Assembly (NCBI GenBank): GCA_963752345.1
Contig: CAVVYA010000002.1
Coordinates: 372,001 to 436,000, forward strand
Direction of reading: 5' to 3'
DNA length: 64,000 bases
Source of the DNA: CAVVYA01 sp963752345
GTDB taxonomy: Bacteria > Pseudomonadota > Alphaproteobacteria > SMXQ01
The translations under genes and the position numbers were made by a program. Position 1 is the first letter of the stretch; the number at the start of each line of letters is the position of its first letter. A model generated the notes under the pieces. It was not told the origin of the DNA and made no database searches. It was given only the letters and a program-made list of their open reading frames with translations. Positions 45,034 through 53,960 of this stretch are shown here, piece by piece.

Positions 45034-46151
45034 GTATGGCTGAGACGAAACCGCCGGTGTGGCTGCGCGACCCTTATCTCGAATGGACGGCGCGCGAGGG
45101 CGTGCCGGTGGTCGAGGAATTCGGCGTCGATCTGCATGCCGTCGAGACGAAACACTGGCCGCGCTTCGACGTGCCCGCCGCCTTCGTGCATCTCAAGGGC
45201 CGCGGCGACTTCATGTCGCTGTTCGTCATCGACCTGCCGCCCGGCGGCAAGTGCGCGCCGCAGCGTCACATGTTCGAGGAGGTGATCTATGTGCTGTCGG
45301 GCCATGGCAGCACGACGATCGACGTGGAGGGCAAGCCGCATACCTTCGAGTGGGGGCCGAGCAGCCTGTTCGCCCTGCCGCTCAATGCGCGCTACCAGCA
45401 TTTCAACGGCTCGGGTCAGGAGAAGGCGCGGCTGGTGTCGGCCAACAATCTGACCCTGATGATGAATCTCATCCACGACGATGAATTCATCTTCAAGAAT
45501 CCAGCGGTGCTCAAGGGCCGCCTCGGCAAGGAGGGTTATTTCCAGGGCGAGGGCGAGCGCCAGGAAACCGCGCCCGGCCGCTTCCTGTGGGAGACCAACT
45601 TCGTCGCCGACGTCACCGCCTTCAAGCTCGAAGCCTGGGAAAAGCGCGGCGGGCGCAGCAAGAACATCCGCTTCGCGCTGGCCGACGGCGTGATGCACAC
45701 CCACACCTCGGAGATGGCGGTCGGCACCTACAAGAAGGCGCACCGCCACGGGCCCGACTTCCACGTGCTGGTCACCATCGGCGAGGGCTATTCGCTGTTC
45801 TGGGAAGAGGGCGCCGCGGATTTCATCCGCGTCGATTGGAAGCCCGGCACGGTGTTCGCGCCGACCGACGGCATCTTCCACCAGCATTTCAACACCAGCC
45901 CGCAGCCGGCGCGCTACCTCGCCATCGCGCTCGGCAGCCTGCGTTATCCGCTCACGCTCGATAAGCGCAAGATCTTCGTCGGCGTCGACGTCGACGTGAA
46001 GCAGGGCGGCGCGCAGATCGAATACACCGACCAGGACCCGCGCATCCACGCCATGTATCTGGCCGAGCTGGCGAAGAACGGCGTCGAATCCGGCATGGGC
46101 GACTATATCGACGAAACGCCGTTCAAGACCAAGCTCACCGCCAAAGGCTAA
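45030..46151 (+). CDS. Bicupin, gentisate-dioxygenase-like protein 2
   Basis: 373 residues, intact. The first cupin domain has GGKCAPQRHMFEEVIYVLSG and HFNGSGQEKARLVSANN. The second has TYKKAHRHGPDFHVLVTIGE and APTDGIFHQHFNTSPQPARY, with several His residues placed for a metal site. It pairs with UbiD 2 by a four-base overlap, which strongly suggests that the two proteins act on the same compound: decarboxylation followed by oxidative cleavage, or modification of the product. It is homologous to the frame-disrupted bicupin 1. Confidence 0.78.
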   Translation: MSMAETKPPVWLRDPYLEWTAREGVPVVEEFGVDLHAVETKHWPRFDVPAAFVHLKGRGDFMSLFVIDLPPGGKCAPQRHMFEEVIYVLSGHGSTTIDVEGKPHTFEWGPSSLFALPLNARYQHFNGSGQEKARLVSANNLTLMMNLIHDDEFIFKNPAVLKGRLGKEGYFQGEGERQETAPGRFLWETNFVADVTAFKLEAWEKRGGRSKNIRFALADGVMHTHTSEMAVGTYKKAHRHGPDFHVLVTIGEGYSLFWEEGAADFIRVDWKPGTVFAPTDGIFHQHFNTSPQPARYLAIALGSLRYPLTLDKRKIFVGVDVDVKQGGAQIEYTDQDPRIHAMYLAELAKNGVESGMGDYIDETPFKTKLTAKG

Positions 46152-46180
46152 CCAACCAAAAAAGTATCAGGGAGTCGCCC

Positions 46181-47242
46181 ATGCAGAGAATTCCAGCCAA
46201 GCTCTGGCTGCCTATCGTGCTGTCCTTTGCTTCCATCGTTGCAGCGGTTCCGGCGCGGGCCGAGGTCAGCTTCAAGGGCCAGACCGTCAGCCTGATCATC
46301 AACTCCAACGCGGGTGGCGGGACGGATCTCCAGGCCCGCCTGGTCGGCGCGGCCATCGCCAAGCATCTGCCCGGCGAGCCGCGCATCCTGTTCAACAATC
46401 TGCCCGGCGGCGGCGGCATCAAGGCCAACAATTACTTCGTCGAGCAAGTGAAGCGAGACGGCAAGACGATGATCAGCGGCTCCCGCTCGATCATCAGCCC
46501 GCTCGGCCTGCGGCGCTCCGGCGTCAAATTCAACCCCGGCGAATACGAATTCATCGGCGGCTCGGAGCGGCTTGGCACCTTCGTTCTCATCCGCGACAAG
46601 GTGAAGGACCGGCTGACCGACGCCAACGCCACTCCGGTTGTGTTCGGCGACATCGACGGCGAGCGACCGGGGTTCCTGGCTACCGTTTGGGGCCGTGAAT
46701 TCCTCGGCTGGAACGTCAAATGGGTGATCGGCTATTCCGGCACGTCGCAGATGCTGCTCGCCGCGCGCTCCGGCGAGCTCGACATGGTCGGCAACCAGAA
46801 CGCCTTCATCGTCAATCCGCTGATCAAGGAAGCTGGTTACGTGCCCGTCGCCCAGATGGGAATGCGCGGCGACGGCGGCAAAATGGTGGCGCGCTCGATC
46901 ATGCCGGATGTCCCGGTGTTCAGCGATCTCATTCTGCCCAAGCTGTCCGGCGAGGCGCTTGCGGCCTATAACACCTGGCTCGACGACCAGCTTGTCGACA
47001 AATGGTTCGCTCTGCCGCCCGGCACGCCGCCGGACATCGTGAAAGTCTATCGCGAGGCCTTCGCCAAGGTCGGCGAGGACAAGGACTTCATCGCGCGTGC
47101 CGAAAAGGAATTCGGCGAGGATTTCAGCCCGATGAGCGGCGAGGAAATGAGCCGCATCGCCAAGGCGCTGGCCGCGACCAAGGACGAAGACATCCAGTTC
47201 CTCAACAACCTGCGGACGAAATACAAGCTGCCGGTGCAGTGA
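46181..47242 (+). CDS. TTT (TctC/Bug) periplasmic substrate-binding protein 8
   Basis: 353 residues with a signal peptide (LPIVLSFASIVAAVPARAEV). Fingerprints are LIINSNAGGGTDLQARLVGA and RILFNNLPGGGGIKANNYFV. GWNVKWVIGYSGTSQMLLAA matches the equivalent segment of receptor 7, so these two form a separate clade. CAGGGAG precedes the ATG. It is the last gene of the plus-strand island run and is convergent with the IclR gene, whose stop codon lies 31 bp away. Confidence 0.87.
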   Translation: MQRIPAKLWLPIVLSFASIVAAVPARAEVSFKGQTVSLIINSNAGGGTDLQARLVGAAIAKHLPGEPRILFNNLPGGGGIKANNYFVEQVKRDGKTMISGSRSIISPLGLRRSGVKFNPGEYEFIGGSERLGTFVLIRDKVKDRLTDANATPVVFGDIDGERPGFLATVWGREFLGWNVKWVIGYSGTSQMLLAARSGELDMVGNQNAFIVNPLIKEAGYVPVAQMGMRGDGGKMVARSIMPDVPVFSDLILPKLSGEALAAYNTWLDDQLVDKWFALPPGTPPDIVKVYREAFAKVGEDKDFIARAEKEFGEDFSPMSGEEMSRIAKALAATKDEDIQFLNNLRTKYKLPVQ

Positions 47243-47273
47243 GACTCCGCGGCGGCCGTCATGGCCCCGGCGG

Positions 47274-48072
47274 TCAGGCCTTGTGCCCGAGCTTGCGCGA
47301 CACCGCCTGCGCCGCGTCGAGCAGCTTGCGCACGACGGGGCCTTTGGCCGAGGTATCGAAGCTGCCCTTGACGCCGGTGACCGTGAGCGAGAGCTGCAAC
47401 GCGCCCTCGCGGTCGAAGATCGGCGCGGCCAGGCTGGCCAGCACCGGATTGTAGGTGCCGACGGCGCGGGCCAGCCCGCGCTTGCGCACGTCGGCCCGGA
47501 TCGGCTCGACGTTGTCGGTCGACAGCGCGTCCTTCGCCGCGTTCGCCGCATTCCATTCGGCGATCTCGCGGTCGATGAACGGCTGGATGACGGTCGGCGG
47601 CATATAGGCGAGGAAGACCTTGCCGGCGGCCGTGCGCAGCATCGGCAGCACGGCGCCTTCGCGGATGCGCACCGGCGCCACCAGGTTGCCCTGCTCGCAG
47701 CGAATCGCCGTGGGCCCATGGGTGCCCCACACGCTGATGATGGAGACCAGGCCCGACGCTGTTGGTGAGATCGGGCAGCACGGAGGTCGCCTGCTGCACC
47801 GGGTCCATGCGGTTGATCGCGGCGAGGCCGAGATCGAGAATCTGCGGCCCGAGATCGTAGAGCCCCGACGGCTGGTTCTGCTCGAGCAGCCCGCTGTCGC
47901 ACAACCCGCGCAGATAGCGGTAGGCGCGGCTCGGCGACATGCCGGCGGCGCTGGCGATGGTGGTGAGCGGCGCGGGTCCCTTGAAGCCGGCGACCACGCT
48001 GAGCAGACCGGCGCCGATCACGATCGTGCTGTTGCCGCGGGTCAGGGAGCGCGTCGATTTTCTTTTTTTCAT
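47274..48072 (-). CDS. IclR-family transcriptional regulator (frame-disrupted)
   Basis: About 265 residues. The N-terminal winged helix-turn-helix (about 17-72) reads LLSVVAGFKGPAPLTTIASA, then AGMSPSRAYRYLRGLCDSGL. The C-terminal effector domain, with VWGTHGPTAIRCEQGNLV and RTAAGKVFLAYMPP, continues in a second frame after one excess G near 47758 (GTCGGGCCTGG); the span is 3n+1. IclR proteins usually regulate aromatic or carboxylic acid catabolism in response to a pathway compound. Its position in the island makes it the likely regulator of the UbiD/bicupin/receptor genes and of the gentisate-dioxygenase operon. Confidence 0.87.
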
Positions 48073-48637
48073 GTCCGTGAAAAAAGGCCGATGGGCGAAG
48101 GGGGAGGGGCGATGAGCGGCCACCTGTTGCGCGTGCCGCGGATTATGGCGCAAGCGCGCGCCACAGGCCAGGGGCGGCGCGCGCCGACGAATGCGACGAC
48201 GCCAGCCTTTCAACCAATCGACATCGGCGCGCCGTTGTTTGCAAAGCGCCGCCATGGCCGCCATGAGCAGGCCATATCACGCTGTCATGGTCCGTCCGTG
48301 CGTAGCATGAGCAGGCCATCTCAGGCGCCATGCTCGTAAGCAAAAAATCGTCATCCCGGACTTGATCCGGGATCCATTGAACAGGATAGGCGCTCGAGCG
48401 CTGGCTGGCTGGCCATGGACCCCGGATCAAGTCCGGGGTGACGATCTTTTTGCAGCATGATGGCCGATCAGGCCGAGCCATGACGGCTCTTGTTGTTGGC
48501 GCCGCTGTTCACCGGGAGAATGGCGGCCATGACGTCCTCCGAGAGACTGTGGGATGGCCCTATCAGTTGACGGGGAGCCAAAAGCAATTGGGCCGGCACA
48601 AGGCCAGCCCAATCGGAGTCGCAAATGGGGACGCGGC
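48073..48637. other. Repeat-rich intergenic region upstream of iclR
   Basis: 565 bases without a supported gene. It holds the iclR promoter side, a 14-base direct repeat (CATGAGCAGGCCAT at 48262-48275 and 48306-48319), and the full REP-like element at 48350-48442. No ribosome-binding site precedes any short open frame. Confidence 0.45.
48350..48442. repeat. Dispersed palindromic (REP-like) element, copy 2
   Basis: The arms GTCATCCCGGACTTGATCCG and CCCGGATCAAGTCCGGGGTG pair almost perfectly around a variable centre beginning ATCCATTGAAC. The ends and centre start match copy 1 at 1995-2090. Confidence 0.75.
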
Positions 48638-49363
48638 TCAGGCGTGTTTTTCGACCAGGCTCGCCAGGTAGTTGCGGAAGACGCGGTCGATGGCGAAGCT
48701 CTTGTTGGTGCCGTCGAGGATGAGCTGGCGCTGGGTGTCGTTCTCCGCCTCGCGCGCCACCTTGAGCAGCAGCAGGCCGTGCTCCACGTCGGCGACGACG
48801 TGCTCGGCGTTGGAATATTGCTTGGCCATCGGAATGCCGAGGTCGGCCTGCAGCTTCTCGCCCATGCGGCGCGAGATGCAGCCGCCCTTGATCAGCTCTT
48901 CGGAGTTGGCGACCTCGAGGCAGGCCGAGGCGGCGAATGCCTCGAGCCAATGGCTCTTCTGGGCGACGTTGAGCCAGGCCTGGCAGGCGGTGAAGGTGCC
49001 GTCCAATTGCGGCGTGTTCTTGTAGTCGTCCGGCGTCAGGCCGAGGCTGGAGCCCTGCTTGACGGCGAGCGCGTAATGGTCGGCGACGCCGCGCTGGCGG
49101 TTGCCGGCGAGTTCTTCCTCCTCGTGCTCCCACACCAGCTTCTTGATGTGCATCGGCGAGGCGCCCTGCACATAGCCCCAGCAGTCGCGCCGGTTGAGGT
49201 TGAAGTGGGCATGCTGCAGGAAGAAGACCTGGGCGCCCTTCTTGGTGAACTTGGTCTTGAAGAGCCGCTTGTATTCGTCGGTCTCGTACTGGGCGTTCGC
49301 CAGCTCGATGAGCTGCGCCTCGAGATCCTTGGAAGCGCTCTTGAACGACGTCTGGGTGGCCAT
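48638..49363 (-). CDS. Haem-oxygenase-like (TenA/PqqC-type) iron-containing redox enzyme
   Basis: 241 residues, almost entirely helical, resembling PqqC/TenA and the haem-oxygenase-like diiron oxidases. Candidate metal ligands recur in helical positions: QHAHFNLNRRD (His51/His53), VWEHEEEELAGN (Glu79, His80, Glu82), SACLEVANSEE (Glu150) and AEHVVADVEHGLLLL (Glu, Asp and His near the C-terminus). Such proteins perform oxidative C-C or C-N chemistry on small acids. AGAGGACC precedes the ATG. It lies 70 bp after the gentisate dioxygenase homologue on the same strand, so both probably act in one pathway. The substrate is unknown. Confidence 0.72.
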   Translation of the reverse strand: MATQTSFKSASKDLEAQLIELANAQYETDEYKRLFKTKFTKKGAQVFFLQHAHFNLNRRDCWGYVQGASPMHIKKLVWEHEEEELAGNRQRGVADHYALAVKQGSSLGLTPDDYKNTPQLDGTFTACQAWLNVAQKSHWLEAFAASACLEVANSEELIKGGCISRRMGEKLQADLGIPMAKQYSNAEHVVADVEHGLLLLKVAREAENDTQRQLILDGTNKSFAIDRVFRNYLASLVEKHA

Positions 49364-49433
49364 GAGGTCCTCTTGCTTGACGGGTTGATCGGTTGTCGAT
49401 GTGCCGCGCGGAGTGGCGGCTGATTGTCGGCGG

Positions 49434-50510
49434 CTATTTATTGGATGGCCGCGTTTCCTCGCGATAGAGCCCGAAGGCCTGCAGGATCGGCACGTCGGTG
49501 ATGGTGAACAGGATCGCCGGCTCGCTCGGCGACGCGTTGATATGCTGGTGCCAGCCCCAGTTGGGCGCGACGACGGCATCGTGCTTCGACCAGGCGAGCT
49601 CCTGCTCGTCGAACACGGTGCGGCCTTCGCCCTGCACCACGAAATGGATGGCGCTCGAGGTGCGCCGCGTCTTCTCGCCGACGAAGCCGGGCGGCAGCCA
49701 TTGCACGCGGCAGCTCAGCGTCGGCAGCACGGAGCCGCCGGTCAGCGGATTGATATATTCGAGCATGATGCCGTCGACCGGGGAGATCGCCGGATCCTTG
49801 CCGCTCGCCGCCGCCTTCAGGCTCTTCAGCATGTCGGCCCAGGCATAGCGCATCGGGCGGGCGCTGGCGCGCGTGGCGTTGCCGGCCATGCGCGCGATCG
49901 GCGCCGCGGGCGGTGTTTCGCCGGTCTGCGCTTGGGCGGATTCGCCGAACTCCTCATAGAAGTTCTGGTTGAGCGCCAGGGTGAAGGGCACGTCGAGCGC
50001 ATCGAGCCAGATCGCCGGCTTGTCGCTCTGGTTGTGGTGATCGTGCCATGACCAGCCGGGAGTCAGCAGCAGGTCGTAGGGTTCCATGATCAGCGGCTCG
50101 CCGTCGACCACGGTGGAGACCTGCGGCCCGCCCTGGATGGCGAAGCGGATGGCGTTGATGGTGTGGCGGTGGGCCCAGGCGAGCTCGCCCGGGCGGATGA
50201 TCTGGATGCTCGCCACCATGGTCTGGGTGGTGCCGCGCGGCAGGCTCGGATTGCACAGCACCAGCGTGCGGCGCGCGGTATAGCTCTCGCTCAGGGCTTC
50301 CATCGAGCCTTCGAGCAGAGGCCGCATCTTGTCCCACTGCCAGACATGGGGCACGCCCGCGGGCAGCGGCTCGATCGAGACCTGGCCGTCCGGGCCCTTG
50401 CCGACCTTCTGCGGCCGGTTGCCCTCGGCCATCCATTGGCCGCGCAGGTTGTAAGCGGCGAGGCGCTTTTCCAGGGTCGCGAGGTCGTCGGTTTTCTGAA
50501 CGGTCGCCAT
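49434..50510 (-). CDS. Gentisate 1,2-dioxygenase-like bicupin
   Basis: 358 residues with the layout of gentisate 1,2-dioxygenase, which opens the ring of 2,5-dihydroxybenzoate between C1 and C2. The N-terminal region has WQWDKMRPLLEGSMEAL. Cupin 1 has GELAWAHRHTINAIRFAIQG with the His-x-His ligands and LTPGWSWHDHHNQSDKPAIW. Cupin 2 has AIHFVVQGEGRTVFDEQE and APNWGWHQHINASPSEPAIL. 1-Hydroxy-2-naphthoate and salicylate dioxygenases share this fold, so the substrate is not certain. There is no downstream fumarylpyruvate hydrolase in the window. Confidence 0.82.
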   Translation of the reverse strand: MATVQKTDDLATLEKRLAAYNLRGQWMAEGNRPQKVGKGPDGQVSIEPLPAGVPHVWQWDKMRPLLEGSMEALSESYTARRTLVLCNPSLPRGTTQTMVASIQIIRPGELAWAHRHTINAIRFAIQGGPQVSTVVDGEPLIMEPYDLLLTPGWSWHDHHNQSDKPAIWLDALDVPFTLALNQNFYEEFGESAQAQTGETPPAAPIARMAGNATRASARPMRYAWADMLKSLKAAASGKDPAISPVDGIMLEYINPLTGGSVLPTLSCRVQWLPPGFVGEKTRRTSSAIHFVVQGEGRTVFDEQELAWSKHDAVVAPNWGWHQHINASPSEPAILFTITDVPILQAFGLYREETRPSNK

Positions 50511-50610
50511 GCGAATCTTGGCCTGCTCTGCGGCGTTGCGGATAGGGACCGGCGCGGCGTGCGCCAGTCGTCCCGGCCATTATAGCCGGCGGTCAAATTT
50601 ATGAAAGCCA

Positions 50611-50664
50611 TTTCGAATTTCGAAAAGAGTGGTATGCCTGGAGGGCAAATTCTTGGTTTCGAAA
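50611..50664. promoter_or_regulatory. TTTCGAAA boxes between the dioxygenase and MFS genes
   Basis: TTTCGAA occurs in tandem at 50611-50624, and TTTCGAAA palindromes stand at 50618-50625 and 50657-50664, 39 bases apart. The TTTCGA half-site also lies within the inverted repeats at 38936-38967. Both are divergent promoter regions of the island, so one regulator may bind both. Confidence 0.45.
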
Positions 50665-50728
50665 ATAGATTACCGCTTTCGGCCGCAGCAATCGCTTTGC
50701 GGGATGTCTTGCGCCGGGATTTTGCGGT

Positions 50729-52313
50729 ATGAGCGGTGCCGTGTCGAAGAAGGAATCGCGAGAGATGGCTGTGCAACCCCGCCGTGGCTTGATTCTCGCC
50801 GCGGCCATGATGGCGGTATTCACCGCCGCCGTGGAGGCGACGATCGTCGCGACCGCGTTGCCCACCATCGTCGCGGAGCTCGGTGAATTCGAACTGCTGA
50901 GCTGGGTGTTCGCCGCCTACTTCCTGGCGCAAACCGCGACCATTCCGCTGTTCGGCCGCTTGGCCGACGTCTATGGACGCAAACCGATCTTCTTCATCGG
51001 CATGGGAATCTTTCTGCTCGGTTCGGCGCTGTGCGGCTTGGCGCAGAGCATGGGGGCGCTGATCGGGTTCCGGCTCATCCAGGGACTCGGCGCGGGCGCA
51101 ATCGGTCCGGTCACCAGCACCATCGTGGGCGACATCTACGGACCGATGGAACGCCCGCGCGTGCAAGTCTGGTTGTCCGTCGTGTGGGGCGTGTCGTCGG
51201 TAACCGGACCGCTGATCGGCGCGTTCATCGTGCAACACGCAGAGTGGCCTTATGTCTTCTGGATCAACCTGCCGGTCGGCGTGCGTCGCGGTGGGTCTGC
51301 TGGCGGTTTTCATGACGGAGCGCCCGGAACGCAAGGCGCACCATATCGACTACGTCGGCTCGGTCCTGCTGATGGTCGGCATCAGCGCCGTCATGGTGGC
51401 GATCACCCAGGCGGCGACCCTGAGCGGCACGGCGGCCGCGGCCCTCGCGGCGCTCGCCGTGGTGACGCTCGCTGTCTTCGCATATCACGAGGCGAGGACG
51501 AAGGAGCCGATTCTGCCAATCATGTTGTGGAGCAATCCGCTGATCCGCGCCGGCAACGGCGCGTCGCTGATGATGGGCGCCGTTCTGATGAGCGTCAGCG
51601 CCTTCATGCCGCTCTATGTCCAGGGCATCATGGGACACTCGTCGACCGTCGCCGGCGTGGTTCTCGGCGCGATGTCGCTCGGCTGGACGATGGCGAGCTT
51701 CGCCGCGGGCCGTATCATGGTGCGGACCACCTATCGAACCACCGCGGTGGCCGCGGGGGTCTGTCTCGTCGCCGGCAGTCTTATGCTGATTCTTCTGACG
51801 CCCGAAAAAGGCGCGCTGTGGGCAGGTTGCGGCAGCGCGCTGATCGGCTTCGGGCTGGGGTCCGGCAACACGACGTTTCTGGTCGCGCTGCAGTCGAGCG
51901 TGGGCTGGGGGCAGCGCGGCGTCGTGACCTCGTCAAATCTGTTCGGGCGCCTCATGGGCCAGTCGCTCGGCTCGGCGCTGTTCGGCGCCATCGTCAATGT
52001 CGGCGTCTATCGTCATTTGCCGGACGGCGGCGGCGCGGTCGAACGGCTGATGAATCCGGCGTTGCGCTCCACCCTGGATCAAGCCGAAACGGCGCCGGTG
52101 ATCGCGGCGCTCGCCCATTCGCTGCACAATGTCTATCTGCTCTCGGGCCTGTTCGCGGTCGTGCTTTTCGTCCTGGCGTTTCGCGTACCCGCCGGGCTAA
52201 GCCCGCGCAGCCATGGCGCGGCCGCGCCAGAGGGCGAACTCGCGGGCGAGCACGCGCGAAGCACGGGCGCCACAGGCGAGCGGCCGCTGGCCGAAGCCGA
52301 CGAGCGGCGCTAG
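50729..52313 (+). CDS. MFS transporter, DHA2 (EmrB/QacA) family (frame-disrupted)
   Basis: About 528 residues with 14 predicted transmembrane segments. DHA2 features are FTAAVEATIVATALPTIVAE (helix 1), the loop GRLADVYGRKPIFFIGMGIF (MFS motif A) and GAGAIGPVTSTIVGDIY (motif C-like). The frame changes at about 51284, where one C too many separates LPVGV from AVGLLAVFM; the span is 3n+1. It probably exports a toxic organic compound. The start could also be ATG 50765. It is divergent from the gentisate-dioxygenase operon, with which it may share control. Confidence 0.82.
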
Positions 52314-52435
52314 ACAGCCGATCGCATGTCAAATCTGCCATCGGCGGCGCATGGGTGATCTGCGCGTGGCGGAAATCGCTCATCAACATCCCGTCCGCAG
52401 GTCTCCAGACTGATCTCGCTGCCGTCGAGTAGCGT

Positions 52436-53911
52436 TCACAGGTCCGCCTGGGCCAGCGGCGCCGCGACCGCTTCCAGGGATTTGCGCTCGGCGGCGACGC
52501 CCCATAGCGAGGCGATGACCGCCGCGCCGATCATCAGGGCCGATCCGAGCAGATAGCCGGCGAAGACCGCCTCGCGCGAGCCGGTCTCGACCAGCGCGCC
52601 GAACAGCCAGGGCGCGAACACGCCGCCGATCCCGGTGCCGAGCGCATAGAAGATGGCGATGGTCAGCGCGCGCAATTCGAGCGGAAAGGTTTCGCTCACG
52701 GTGAGATAGGCGGAGCTCGCCGCCGCCGAGGCGAAGAAGAACACCACCATCCAGGCAATCGTCATGCTCTTGGCGTCGAGCAGATCCTCGAGGAAGAGCC
52801 AGCCGCTGATGGCGAGCAAAATGCCGGACATGCCGTAGGTGAAGGCGATCATCGGCTTGCGCCCGATGGTGTCGAACAGCCGCCCGAGCAACAGCGGCCC
52901 GAGGAAGTTGGCGAGCGCGAAAGGCAGCAGGTAATAGCCGACGTTCGAGGACGGCACCGCGTAAAAATCCGTCAGCACCAGCGCATAGGTGAAGAAAATC
53001 GCGTTGTAGAAGAACGCCTGGGCCGCCATGAGGGCGAGACCGACCAGGGCGCGCCGGCGGTAACGTTGGAACAGCGTGACGAAGATTTCGCGGAACGTGG
53101 CATGCCCGCGCGTGCGCAGGTGAATGTGGGGCAAATGGTCATGATGGGTCAGCACGAGGCCTTGGCTATGGAAACGGTTTTCGATGCGCTCCAGAATGTC
53201 GTGCGCCTCGTCGATCCGGCCGCGCGTCATCAGCCAGCGCGGGCTTTCCGGAATCCACATCCGCATGAAGAAGATCACCAGGCCGAGCACGGCGCCGATG
53301 AAGAAGCAGACGCGCCAGCCGAGCTCGCTGCCGAACAGGTCGGGGTCGAGCAGCACCACCGAGCCGCCGGCACCGAGCGCCGCACCGATCCAGAAACTGC
53401 CGTTGATCGCCAGATCGGTCCAGCCGCGATAACGCGCCGGAATCAGTTCCTGAATCGCCGAATTGATCGCGGTGTATTCGCCGCCGATGCCGGCGCCCGT
53501 GAGAAAGCGGAAGAGGGCGAAGCTCCACAGGCTCCACGAGAAGGCGGTGGCCGCCGTGGCGGCGATATAGAGCGCCAGCGTGATGAAGAACAGCTTGCGC
53601 CGCCCGATACGGTCGGTCAGCCAGCCGAAGAACAGCGCGCCGAGCACCGCGCCGGCGAGGTAGGCGGTGCTGCCAAACCCGACCTCGGCGGCCGACAGTT
53701 GCAGCACCGGGCTCTCGCGCAGGGCGCCCGCCACCGACCCGGCCAGGGTGACCTCCAGCCCGTCGAGGATCCAGGTGATGCCGAGCGCCAGCACCACCTG
53801 GGTATGAAAGCGGCCCCACGGCATGCGGTCGAGCCGCGCCGGAATCTTGGTGCGCAGCAAGGCGGCGTCCGCCGCCGAGCGGCTGGTCTGGGGCTGTATG
53901 GTGTGGTCCAT
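52436..53911 (-). CDS. MFS transporter, metabolite/sugar porter type
   Basis: 491 residues with 12 transmembrane segments. Features are FHTQVVLALGITWILDGLEV, motif A GWLTDRIGRRKLFFITLALY, TGAGIGGEYTAINSAIQELI, and the second-half motif GRLFDTIGRKPMIAFTYGMS. The long central loop has several His residues (HHDHLPHIHLRTRGH). This arrangement is typical of aromatic-acid or sugar-acid importers of the NaiP/SV2-like group. It ends just after the preceding plus-strand gene and diverges from the DUF2272 gene across 49 bp. Confidence 0.85.
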   Translation of the reverse strand: MDHTIQPQTSRSAADAALLRTKIPARLDRMPWGRFHTQVVLALGITWILDGLEVTLAGSVAGALRESPVLQLSAAEVGFGSTAYLAGAVLGALFFGWLTDRIGRRKLFFITLALYIAATAATAFSWSLWSFALFRFLTGAGIGGEYTAINSAIQELIPARYRGWTDLAINGSFWIGAALGAGGSVVLLDPDLFGSELGWRVCFFIGAVLGLVIFFMRMWIPESPRWLMTRGRIDEAHDILERIENRFHSQGLVLTHHDHLPHIHLRTRGHATFREIFVTLFQRYRRRALVGLALMAAQAFFYNAIFFTYALVLTDFYAVPSSNVGYYLLPFALANFLGPLLLGRLFDTIGRKPMIAFTYGMSGILLAISGWLFLEDLLDAKSMTIAWMVVFFFASAAASSAYLTVSETFPLELRALTIAIFYALGTGIGGVFAPWLFGALVETGSREAVFAGYLLGSALMIGAAVIASLWGVAAERKSLEAVAAPLAQADL

Positions 53912-53960
53912 GGCCGGTCCGTCTATTCGTCCCCGGCTGGAATAACGTAGACTGCGACGC

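Noticed and set aside
47274..48072. Treating the two halves of the IclR gene as separate regulator and effector proteins
   Set aside because: The halves are adjacent, collinear with a normal IclR protein and separated by one excess G.
48262..48319. Repeated CATGAGCAGGCCAT as a CRISPR array
   Set aside because: Only two copies, no regular spacers, and no cas genes in the window.
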